In this document: positions 34,233-40,807 of the stretch, piece after piece
Numbering within the stretch: position 1 is the stretch's first letter
How the letters are laid out: each line of letters begins with the position of its first letter
Assembly (NCBI RefSeq): GCF_002892835.1
Contig: NZ_PJMB01000002.1
Location: 434,001-498,000 of the forward strand
DNA from: Arthrobacter sp. AFG7.2
GTDB lineage: Bacteria; Actinomycetota; Actinomycetes; Actinomycetales; Micrococcaceae
Direction of reading: 5' to 3'
DNA length: 64,000 nucleotides
Made by a program: the position numbers and the translations under genes
The notes under the pieces: model-generated
What the model saw: only the letters and a program-made list of their open reading frames with translations
What the model was told of the DNA's origin: nothing
The model's database searches: none

Positions 34233-34999
34233 TGCCGGCGCCCGACCTGCTGACTGCCGAGCTGACGCTCACAGGACGAATTACGACGGCGTCCAACGCC
34301 ACCTTCGTGGGCAGCATCGGCGACACGACCGTCGTCTATAAGCCGATAGCCGGGGAGAAACCGCTATGGGATTTTCCCGACGGCGTCCTTGCCCACCGGG
34401 AGGTTGCCGCCTACCTGGTCTCGGAGGTCCTCGGCTGGAACGTGGTGCCCCGCACCTGGCTGCGCGATGGACCCTTGGGCGAAGGGATGGTACAGCTGTG
34501 GCAGGAGACAGACCCGGGCCAGAACGCGGTGGACCTCGTCGCTTCTGACGACGTCCCGGAAAGCGGGTGGAAACACGTCCTCGAAGGTCAGGATGAGGAG
34601 GGACGGATAGTCGCCCTCGTCCACGAGGACACGCCTGCACTGAGACGAATGGCGGTGTTCGACGTCGTCGTGAACAACGCCGACCGCAAAGGCGACCACA
34701 TCCTTGCCATGACAGACGGACACCGGCACGGCGTCGACCACGGGCTTACCTTTCACCGTGACCACAAGCTGCGCACGGTGCTGTGGGGGTGGCTGGGAGA
34801 TGCCCTGACGGTCGAGGAACTTGAGGGCATCGACAGTGTCAGCGCCGGGCTGGACGGTGAGCTGGGCCGAAACCTGGCCGACCTGCTCACCGCCGAAGAA
34901 ATTGCGTCGCTCGCCGCACGCTGCGCCCGGTTGCGCTTGACGGGTCGCTTCCCGGCTCCGAGCGGTCAGATGTCGGCGGTGCCCTGGCCGCTGTTCTGA
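34232..34999 (+). CDS. SCO1664 family (PI3K/kinase-like fold) protein
   Basis: A 255-residue protein of the SCO1664 family, with kinase-like motifs: TTVVYKPIAGEKPLWDFPDG (Lys and metal-binding region), AVFDVVVNNADRKGDHIL (NNADRK catalytic loop), HGVDHGLTFH (Asp of the metal-binding motif). The fold is related to PI3/4-kinase-like and HipA-like proteins. The ATG overlaps the DUF3090 stop (TGATG), so both are made together. Substrate and role are not established. Confidence 0.88.
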   Translation: MPAPDLLTAELTLTGRITTASNATFVGSIGDTTVVYKPIAGEKPLWDFPDGVLAHREVAAYLVSEVLGWNVVPRTWLRDGPLGEGMVQLWQETDPGQNAVDLVASDDVPESGWKHVLEGQDEEGRIVALVHEDTPALRRMAVFDVVVNNADRKGDHILAMTDGHRHGVDHGLTFHRDHKLRTVLWGWLGDALTVEELEGIDSVSAGLDGELGRNLADLLTAEEIASLAARCARLRLTGRFPAPSGQMSAVPWPLF

Positions 35000-35328
35000 G
35001 GGAGTTCTGGCTGCGGGCTTCGGTGATGCTGCTTTGCCGTGCCGGCAGCCGCATCGCCGAATCCCTCGCCAGGCTGGAGTCCGTCTGATGCCCTCGGGCT
35101 CAGGGGAACCTGCAGGGCAGCACGCGAAGGCCTCCTCGGAGACCATTCGACTTCACATGCACCAGCAGGGGCTGTCCTTCCCAAGGCCCAAGTTTTCATT
35201 CGATCTAGACACTAACGCTCAGCATACTTACTTTTAATCTGTGACCGTGATGCGCTTGTTGGCCCGTCTGGAATGGGCGCGACTCGCGCTGGCCCAAAGA
35301 CCGGAATAACCGACATAAGGAGAGCGTC
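35000..35328. other. Intergenic region with palindrome-like promoter
   Basis: I see no convincing gene in these 329 bases. A short frame on the plus strand lacks a ribosome site. The useful feature is the imperfect AGCATACTTA element near 35219-35230, which resembles the palindrome found at the two structured units downstream and sits ahead of the CBS gene. Confidence 0.45.
35204..35234 (+). promoter_or_regulatory. Putative CBS-gene promoter with degenerate palindrome
   Basis: TCAGCATACTTA (35219-35230) matches the TAAGCATGCTTA element at 10 of 12 positions. TACTTT (35229-35234) would be the -10 at the same offset from the element as in the other two copies. The -35 position (TCTAGA) is poor. 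The gene starts 94 bases downstream. Confidence 0.35.
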
Positions 35329-35745
35329 ATGCCGACAGTGCGAGAGATCATGACCGGCGGCGTTGAGTGTATTGGTGAAAACGAAACGCTGGAGGCGGCC
35401 GCCAGAAAGATGAAAGAACTGGACGTCGGGGCATTGCCCATCTGCGGCGAGGACAACCGGCTCAAGGGCATGGTCACCGACCGAGACATTGTCATCAAAT
35501 GCTTTGCCGAGGGTGGAGACCCCCGCGCGGCCAAGGCGGGCGATTTTGGTCAAGGCAAGCCGGTGACAGTCGGCGCAGATGACTCTATCGAAGAAGCCAT
35601 CAGGACGATGCAGGATCACCAGGTTCGCAGGCTGCCGGTCATCGACGGTCACAACTTGGTCGGCATCCTCACCCAGGCAGACATCGCCCGGAACTACCCT
35701 GAAGACCGCGTCGGAGAGCTCGTAGAGCTCATCTCGTTTTACTAG
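35329..35745 (+). CDS. CBS-domain pair protein
   Basis: A 138-residue cytoplasmic protein made of two CBS domains (residues about 5-60 and 72-130): VREIMTGGVECIGENETLEA, LPICGEDNRLKGMVTDRDIV, and RRLPVIDGHNLVGILTQADI. Such stand-alone pairs sense adenine nucleotides and are common stress or dormancy proteins. AAGGAGAGCGTC precedes the ATG. The palindrome-like promoter upstream links it to the structured units that follow. Confidence 0.92.
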   Translation: MPTVREIMTGGVECIGENETLEAAARKMKELDVGALPICGEDNRLKGMVTDRDIVIKCFAEGGDPRAAKAGDFGQGKPVTVGADDSIEEAIRTMQDHQVRRLPVIDGHNLVGILTQADIARNYPEDRVGELVELISFY

Positions 35746-35747
35746 GT

Positions 35748-35778
35748 TTGCAAATCAAACGCTAAGCATGCTTAGTAT
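35748..35778 (+). promoter_or_regulatory. Putative promoter with palindrome in a 19-bp spacer, copy 1
   Basis: TTGCAA (35748-35753) and TAGTAT (35773-35778) are separated by 19 bases. The perfect palindrome CTAAGCATGCTTAG (35762-35775) lies in the spacer and overlaps the -10. Long spacers with a central palindrome are the pattern recognised by MerR-family activators. The same geometry, base for base, is seen at 37493-37523. No MerR gene was found in the window. Confidence 0.4.
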
Positions 35779-35782
35779 GGTT

Positions 35783-35861
35783 GTAGCCGAATGCGAACGG
35801 GCGAACGGCTCGAGACGGAGAATCGAGAAGGGTGCGCTCAGCGAACGGGGCGCACCTTTTT
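35783..35861 (+). ncRNA. Candidate structured small RNA, copy 1
   Basis: Starting about seven bases after the putative -10, the transcript would form a hairpin with arms AGCCG (35785-35789) and CGGCT (35806-35810). A stronger terminator hairpin follows (GGTGCGC 35831-35837, GCGCACC 35850-35856) with five T's. The second copy keeps the terminator but replaces the first hairpin with GCAGTCG/CGACTGC, so pairing is preserved although sequence changed. It may alternatively be only the CBS-gene terminator. Confidence 0.35.
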
Positions 35862-35869
35862 CGTGCCCT
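35829..35869 (+). repeat. 41-bp direct repeat with terminator hairpin, copy 1
   Basis: The block AGGGTGCGCTCAGCGAAC...GCACCTTTTTCGTGCCCT is identical to 37567-37607. It contains a 7-bp stem and a T-run. The two copies bracket the nitrilase gene at a spacing of 1738 bases. It could be a terminator carried by a small RNA, or a recombination site. Confidence 0.85.
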
Positions 35870-36168
35870 AGGCATCGAGGGCGCCCCGATAGCTGCCACC
35901 GTGGGGATTGGGGCAGGTGAAGGGTGCTGATTGCTCTGAACGACGAGAGTGGCGCCGCTCGGGGGCTGCGATCCGCTTAGCGGCCGTAACCACGTCAGGG
36001 TCGAGAGCGCGGGGCCAGGTTTTCGACGTCGCAAATGGTTTCTTAGAAAAATCCGTCGGGTCGTGCGACTGGCAGCGCCCGAACAGGGGTAGGATCGTTC
36101 GCCGCAAACAAAGGGTGTACTTACAAACGACCGTTGACGAGGTTTGGACCGCGTGCCAACGTTGGTTT
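35870..36168. other. Region upstream of nitrilase without a supported gene
   Basis: These 299 bases hold no gene I can support. The nitrilase frame is open upstream to 35908 but its N-terminal extension is basic and unlike the enzyme family. Base composition becomes more AT-rich toward the nitrilase start. Confidence 0.5.
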
Positions 36169-37068
36169 ATGTCCGCAGGTACTATACGAGTCGCTGCAAT
36201 CCAGGCCACTTCAGTAATCCTCGATGCTGAGGCAACGGTGGCGAAGGGAGTCAACCTCCTTAAGGAGGCATCACAGCAAGGTGTGAAACTCGCGGTTCTA
36301 CCTGAACTCTTCATTCCCCTATACCCGTCAAGCATTTGGGCTTACAACGCAGGCCGATTCGACGGATTTGATGACTTCTGGGCCCGTCTCTGGAACAACT
36401 CCGTGGACGTGCCAGGACCTCTCATTGACCGCTTCATCTCCACCTGCGCGGAGCACGACATTTACTGCATGCTTGGAGTCAACGAAAGGGAATCGTCCAG
36501 ACCCGGAAGTCTCTACAACACAATGGTCCTGCTTGGTCCTGAGGGCTTGCTCCTGAAGCATCGCAAGCTAATGCCCACACTGCATGAGCGTTTGTTCCAT
36601 GGCATTGGCAACGGGCAGGACCTGACTGTGGCGGATACTCCGCTCGGCAAAGTTGGCGGCCTCATCTGTTGGGAGAACCGGATGCCTCTCGCTCGATATG
36701 CCCTTTATGAACAGGGCGTGCAGATCTGGGCAGCTCCGACGGCCGATGATTCTAAGGGCTGGCTCTCCACGATGGCTCATATAGCCATTGAATCGGGTGC
36801 CTACGTGGTGTCGGTCCCCCAGTACATTCCCCGGTGCGCTTTTCCCGACGACTTCCCCGTCCAGTTGCCTGACAGTGACGAAGCGCTTGGACGGGGCGGT
36901 GCCGCGATATTTGAGCCAGTCAACGGACGCGCCATAGCCGGTCCTCTTTATGATCAGGAGGGGATCGTTACCGCCGACATAGACCTAGGCCGGTCTCTCG
37001 CTGCCAAGCGATACTTCGACGTCGTGGGGCACTACAGCCGCGAAGACGTCCTCCGCCCGCCTGCCTGA
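36169..37068 (+). CDS. Nitrilase
   Basis: A 299-residue carbon-nitrogen hydrolase of the true nitrilase branch. The Glu-Lys-Cys triad is visible: Glu in LAVLPELFIPLYP, Lys in LKHRKLMPTLHER, Cys in GGLICWENRMPLARY (about residue 164). The CWENRMP signature distinguishes nitrilases and cyanide hydratases from amidases. It hydrolyses organic nitriles to acids plus ammonia. GC content and codon choice are lower than in neighbouring genes, and identical 41-bp repeats lie on both sides, so horizontal acquisition is likely. ATG 36169 is chosen by family alignment, but its ribosome site is poor. Confidence 0.9.
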   Translation: MSAGTIRVAAIQATSVILDAEATVAKGVNLLKEASQQGVKLAVLPELFIPLYPSSIWAYNAGRFDGFDDFWARLWNNSVDVPGPLIDRFISTCAEHDIYCMLGVNERESSRPGSLYNTMVLLGPEGLLLKHRKLMPTLHERLFHGIGNGQDLTVADTPLGKVGGLICWENRMPLARYALYEQGVQIWAAPTADDSKGWLSTMAHIAIESGAYVVSVPQYIPRCAFPDDFPVQLPDSDEALGRGGAAIFEPVNGRAIAGPLYDQEGIVTADIDLGRSLAAKRYFDVVGHYSREDVLRPPA

Positions 37069-37103
37069 GCGAAAGACCGCCACGGCTACCGCGGGTAGCT
37101 GAC

Positions 37104-37289
37104 TTAACCCAGCCCCTGGAGGTGCCTGTTCATTGCGCCCCACATTTGGAGGAGTTCCTCAAGCGGTGTTCCGCCATGTTGCTGCAGGAAACGGTCGTAG
37201 TCGTGACGCGCCGGTTCGGCAACATGATGTGCCCAAAGCCTTTTATGCGATGTTGCCCAGTCCAGGTACCTTGAGCGGGAACAAAGGGG
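37104..37289 (-). pseudogene. Probable gene remnant without start codon
   Basis: A stop-to-stop frame of 61 codons has coding-like content: RYLDWATSHKRLWAHHVAEP, then RHDYDRFLQQHGGTPLEELL and a short tail. It has no plausible ATG, GTG or TTG start and overlaps no supported gene. The evenly amphipathic helices suggest the C-terminal end of a lost gene. Identity is unknown. Confidence 0.35.
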
Positions 37290-37492
37290 TCAGTAGGACT
37301 CTCCATCGGACTCGAGGTGCTGCTTCTGGCCTTCATCCTGCGCTCCGCCTGGACCTGGCCCCGCACCGCATCGTCGACGACTATGCCGACCAGCCGTAAG
37401 GCCGAACGCGCCCAGCAACAAGCGTGAACCCAAGGGCAGTCCCCGTCCTGTTCAGAGCCATCTGCCTCGGTGCCGCGGTGTGGGCCCTGGGC

Positions 37493-37523
37493 TTGCGCAC
37501 GCAATGGTAAGCATGCTTATGAT
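37493..37523 (+). promoter_or_regulatory. Putative promoter with palindrome in a 19-bp spacer, copy 2
   Basis: TTGCGC (37493-37498) and TATGAT (37518-37523) flank a 19-base spacer that contains the perfect palindrome TAAGCATGCTTA (37508-37519). The -35, palindrome and -10 sit at exactly the same offsets as in copy 1 (35748-35778). TATGAT is the better -10 of the two. Confidence 0.45.
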
Positions 37524-37525
37524 AG

Positions 37526-37599
37526 GCGCAGTCGGATGGGGATGCGACTGCGAGGGGAATCGAGATAGGGTGCGCTCAGCGAACGGGGCGCACCTTTTT
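37526..37599 (+). ncRNA. Candidate structured small RNA, copy 2
   Basis: The transcript would begin near 37528 with a 7-bp hairpin (GCAGTCG 37528-37534, CGACTGC 37545-37551). It ends with the same terminator as copy 1 (GGTGCGC 37569-37575, GCGCACC 37588-37594, five T's). Total length would be about 72 bases. No reading frame of note fits inside it. The next gene begins 63 bases downstream. Confidence 0.4.
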
Positions 37600-37607
37600 C
37601 GTGCCCT
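37567..37607 (+). repeat. 41-bp direct repeat with terminator hairpin, copy 2
   Basis: Identical over 41 bases to 35829-35869, in the same orientation. Outside the block, upstream similarity continues patchily (GAATCGAGA) to the palindrome, while downstream similarity stops at once. The repeat therefore belongs to a unit of about 100-110 bases. Confidence 0.85.
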
Positions 37608-37661
37608 CACGCTGCGGAGTTGCAACCAGGATTCCCGGCCCCTCAGTCCTAGACTTTCGGC

Positions 37662-37829
37662 ATGCACCCCCTAGTTGCAATCGGCCTGGTGCTCCTCGGC
37701 GCGATTGCCTGGACGGTCACCATCCTGACCATGCTGATTGTTCTGGTGAAAGCCCGGCGCGGGCCGCCAGACGAAGTCAGGCGCGTTCAGGGTGTGGAGA
37801 TCCAAAGCTCCGATGAAAGGGCGGCTTAG
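37662..37829 (+). CDS. Small single-pass membrane protein
   Basis: A 55-residue protein. MHPLVAIGLVLLGAIAWTVT leads one long membrane helix (residues 4-29), then a basic/acidic cytoplasmic tail (KARRGPPDEVRRV, QSSDERAA). TAGACT at 37650-37655 is a likely -10 ending six bases before the ATG, so translation is probably leaderless. No family was recognised. Confidence 0.55.
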   Translation: MHPLVAIGLVLLGAIAWTVTILTMLIVLVKARRGPPDEVRRVQGVEIQSSDERAA

Positions 37830-37910
37830 ACATTACCGGGCGCCGCCTGCTGCCACCCCTGAGCCCCTTGCCGCTCGCGTAGCCTAGGGGCAACGACAAT
37901 TGGGGTAGTA

Positions 37911-38078
37911 ATGAATGTGAGTCCGGCCTTTGGCATCATCGGCACCCTGTATGCGGTCGTCACGGTGGTGCTGGCCGCCTTGGCGATCTATGCCCTGGTG
38001 TTGGTCATCATCTTCCTCCCGCTGCGGATCGCCGAGCTGAAGCGCGCCGAGCGGGCCTGGGACAGCCCTCTGAACTGA
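37911..38078 (+). CDS. Small single-pass membrane protein coupled to DUF6228-like gene
   Basis: A 55-residue protein with one membrane helix at about residues 8-38 (VVTVVLAALAIYALVLVIIF) and a basic/acidic tail (RIAELKRAERAWDSPLN). Its stop overlaps the next ATG (TGATG). The stretch GACAATTGGGGTAGTA before the ATG provides the ribosome site. It could anchor or regulate the protein that follows. Confidence 0.55.
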   Translation: MNVSPAFGIIGTLYAVVTVVLAALAIYALVLVIIFLPLRIAELKRAERAWDSPLN

Positions 38079-38506
38079 TGGAAACGACGAGAACTGAGAT
38101 AGGCCGACCTCCGGAACGGCTCATCTTCACCGATGTGCAGCGCGGACCAGACGGCGTAGCGCTCAGCATGGTCGTGGCCGTGGAATTAGGTAGCCTCACG
38201 GCCGGGCGCGCGGTGTTGCCTCCTTACGAAAACGGGTTCGCGGATCTGGCGGTCTATGTCGCCGACCTTGCAGAGAACTGGCGCGGCTGGAGCGGGACCA
38301 AAGCGTACGAGTCCTTCAAACACGACTTTTTGCTGAGTGCGGTCCACATGGGAAGCCACGTTGAGCTTCGCTTCACGCTGCAGGATCCAAAATTCCACGA
38401 CGCTTGGACTGTTGGCGGCAAGCTGACACTCGACCCAGGTGAAGAACTCACGCGTGTCAGCGAGGACCTCACGGAACTCCTCATGCCGGAGCGGCCAGTC
38501 CCATGA
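38078..38506 (+). CDS. DUF6228-like soluble protein
   Basis: A 142-residue soluble protein. The pattern fits the DUF6228 family: FADLAVYVADLAENWRGWSG, GSHVELRFTLQDPKFHDAW, LTLDPGEELTRVSEDL. Proteins of this kind are found alone or near polymorphic toxins and are suspected immunity proteins, but I am not certain of the family. The ATG overlaps the membrane gene upstream and its stop overlaps a decayed gene downstream (ATGA). Confidence 0.55.
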   Translation: METTRTEIGRPPERLIFTDVQRGPDGVALSMVVAVELGSLTAGRAVLPPYENGFADLAVYVADLAENWRGWSGTKAYESFKHDFLLSAVHMGSHVELRFTLQDPKFHDAWTVGGKLTLDPGEELTRVSEDLTELLMPERPVP

Positions 38507-38951
38507 CCGAAATTAAGCGGCCGGCACTGAACCAGGAGTGGGTCCGGATGTACCGACTGGGATCCCGACCCCGAAGATTCCCACTGTGCCGGCGTTGCCG
38601 AGACCACGGTCCGCTACCACCTGGGGATTGCCGCCAGGCAGGACCGGTCCTTCGGGCTGCCCACAAGCTGCCGCCAGCGCCCTCTCCCCCGCCTATGCCG
38701 CCGTCGACACGACCCCGAACTGGCGCGACCAGCCGACCAAACGCGACGCCGACGCAGCCCGCTGGAAGCAGCACCTGGCTGAGGTGGCTGGCTACTTGGC
38801 CGCCGGCAACGAGTGGCCGCAGGTCTACAAGACCGACGACCGGGCCGAGCGGGTCCTCGGGGTCTGGCTGCACACCCAGCGCATCGACTACCAGGCCGGG
38901 AAGCTGACCGCAGCCAAGGAAGCCCGGCCGAACAAGGACGGATTGGGGGAT
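38503..38951 (+). pseudogene. Decayed HTH plus helicase-associated-domain gene
   Basis: Protein similarity hops between frames. NQEWVRMYRLG is in one frame, GIPTPKI in the next, and AETTVRYHLGIAARQDRS in a third; together they read as a helix-turn-helix. WKQHLAEVAGYLAAGNEWPQ and RVLGVWLHTQRIDYQAGKLT follow in one frame as a helicase-associated (HA) domain. At least two frameshifts and a deletion are needed to connect them. It ends abruptly where shared leader type II begins. Confidence 0.65.
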
Positions 38952-38955
38952 CCAG
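38934..38955 (+). repeat. Shared leader type II, copy 2
   Basis: This 22-base block is identical to 28725-28746. Here its final base is the first base of a GTG start. It is fused directly to the end of the decayed HA-domain gene, so the join looks like a recombination point. Confidence 0.65.
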
Positions 38956-39517
38956 TGAAGCACAGACTCTGGCTGGTCTTCGCGGTGATCCTGGCGTTGG
39001 GGGTCACAGTACACTTCGTGGTCCGCTCCGCCGAGGACAGGGTGGCGGATCGAATGCGTTCGGGTGCCGGGCGGTTTGTCATCCCCGCCGAGTGGAAGCT
39101 GCCGACGAGATTGTCCGGCCCGAGCGGTTCATGTGCATTAGCACGAACCCGTGTCCCAGCCTCTCGCGTCGCTGGGAGGCCGGGAAAGAGCTGACTGACG
39201 CCGACGTCGCGGCCCTAACGTCGGGACTTGGATTCACAATGACGACTGACCACCCGTGCGAGCGAGATGCGAGGGTCATCGGCGTCGGCGTTATTTGCAT
39301 TTTCACTGGCACGGACGGCGAGTTCAGATACTGGCTCGCTGTCACGAGCCCCGGTCCGGGGGAACCCCAGCTCGTCGCGCTGAACTCAGGCCACGGTATG
39401 TGCCGGACTGGCTACTCCGGATCCCCTCTCCCCTTCCTTGGTGCTGGGCTCTCCGCAATAGGCTGGCACGTGGCGCTGGGAGTGCGGTTTTCACGGAAGC
39501 TTCCCGCACAGCGCTGA
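38955..39517 (+). pseudogene. Frameshifted membrane-anchored protein
   Basis: Starting at GTG 38955, the first frame encodes a membrane helix (HRLWLVFAVILALGVTVHFV) and continues to RFVIPAEW near 39100. The coding pattern then moves to another frame: ADEIVRPERFMCIST, LTDADVAALTSGLGFTMTTD, VIGVGVICIFTGTDGEFRYW, ending at 39517. One inserted or missing base near 39095-39115 explains it. If restored, it would be a protein of about 185 residues with one anchor and an outer Cys-containing domain. A sequencing error is possible. Confidence 0.6.
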
Positions 39518-39540
39518 CTGGAGCACGTGGACGAGGCGGC

Positions 39541-39843
39541 TTAGAGCCCCTTGATCGTATAGCGGCGCTCGATCCCGGCCGTGGCACGCCCCCAGACGCT
39601 GCCGGCTGCCCGGTCCTGGTGAGGTCGGAAAGCAGCGGCATCGCGGAAATGTTCGTCAACCTGCCACATCAATGGGTCACCGGTAGGCGTCACGCGGAAA
39701 GAAACGCAGCCGGCTTCAGCCTGCGTCAGCAGGAGGTGGCAGTCAAGATGCTGGGCGACGATGGCAACGTCCTCGGCGTTACGGCACACGAACTGTCCGC
39801 TCAGATAAACATCAGTCACTGAGCCATCTTCTCGTATTCGCAC
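39541..39843 (-). CDS. ABM-type (quinol monooxygenase-like) protein, copy B
   Basis: A 100-residue protein. GTG 39843 is chosen because GGAAG lies four bases upstream; the frame is open to 39873. AEAGCVSFRVTPT, WQVDEHFRDAAAFRPHQDR and IERRYTI align without gaps to the protein at 25417-25713, with about 77 percent identity. The substitutions are mostly conservative, so both copies appear to be under selection. Confidence 0.75.
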   Translation of the reverse strand: MRIREDGSVTDVYLSGQFVCRNAEDVAIVAQHLDCHLLLTQAEAGCVSFRVTPTGDPLMWQVDEHFRDAAAFRPHQDRAAGSVWGRATAGIERRYTIKGL

Positions 39844-40052
39844 CGACTTCCGTCGACAGCCGCCATTCCGCACTATCCAGGGACCCTTCCGGGTGACTGA
39901 ACGTGGCGGGCGCTCCTCTCCCTGAAGACCTGAACCTCGACGTCGACCTCAACGACTGACGCGGAGGTCCGCAGCCCCGGACGTTTTCCCTCATGAACCG
40001 AACGTGAACGACTCGATGACTACCCCGGCTCCTGCTCCTTCGAGGTTGGTGG

Positions 40053-40316
40053 CTACTCGAACAACTCCACGCGCGGTTCGCCCTGAACACCGCTGCGCTG
40101 CATAGCGTCCCTTAACTCGCCCCTGCCTACGAACGCCCTGGCGGTCTCGACGTTGTCGAAATGATGGATTACGAGGACGTTGTTCGGATCATCGGCCATG
40201 CGGTGTACCGACTCCTGGGTCACCCCGCCGTCCCTCTGCATGTCGGCAACGGAGTCGTAGACCTTGCGCCAGGCGTCATAGTCGGCGACCCGGTGGAGGA
40301 TGAGTGCAACAGTCAT
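40053..40316 (-). CDS. ABM/cyclase-type small barrel protein
   Basis: An 87-residue protein (MTVALILHRVADYDAWRKVY). The later segments NNVLVIHHFDNVETARAFVG and LRDAMQRSGV fit the dimeric alpha-beta-barrel superfamily. AAAGGAGAAG precedes the ATG at 40316. It is distinct from the ABM pair but from the same fold class. The 209 bases between it and copy B hold no supported gene. Confidence 0.75.
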   Translation of the reverse strand: MTVALILHRVADYDAWRKVYDSVADMQRDGGVTQESVHRMADDPNNVLVIHHFDNVETARAFVGRGELRDAMQRSGVQGEPRVELFE

Positions 40317-40807
40317 CGTGCTTCTCCTTTGAAGCGTGACGTGCTGGTCCTTGGGACCGGCCGTGGGTCGTGAACGCCATGACCTTGGTCTTGGACGGCA
40401 CGTGCACAATTGTCTGCAACGGCGCAGGATTGGGCCGCCACTGGCTGTGTTACTCCCGCCCGGGCAGGCTGTCAACGGGCTGTGCCAACCCTCGCCGCCG
40501 TCCGCTCCTCCTAGCACCAGAGGCCACCCCCGGCTACGCGGAGAATTTTGCCGGGTTGTCGGCGCCCACGTGGTGGAAGACGACGACGACCACGGGTCGG
40601 GTGTCGACGGACAGGGTCGCGACCGTCCGGAGTGGAAGCGGGAAGCACCTTCGACTTCAATAGTTGAGCGTCCTAGCATTGAGGCCCAACAAACCGCGGA
40701 AGATTCGCGGGGGTCAGCGACAGGTTTCAGGGTACGTTGATTTATCGAACCGGGACTTACCCGGTGCTAATACCTGGACGGGGATCCGTCATTACGGATG
40801 GAGGGCC
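40317..40807. other. Intergenic region without a supported gene
   Basis: In 491 bases I find only frames with no ribosome site and unnatural composition (Arg, Pro and Thr runs). A minus-strand stop-bounded stretch near 40545-40660 has a coding-like tail (TRPVVVVVFHHVGADNPAKF) but no start. It may be another remnant. Confidence 0.4.

Noticed and set aside
35748..37607. Insertion sequence around the nitrilase
   Set aside because: No transposase, no terminal inverted repeats and no target duplication were seen. The flanks are direct repeats with terminator structure.
40336..40740. Plus-strand frame between the cyclase-like and DUF4304 genes
   Set aside because: It is composed of short repeats of Pro, Arg and Asp with no start signal. 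I treat the region as non-coding or remnant.
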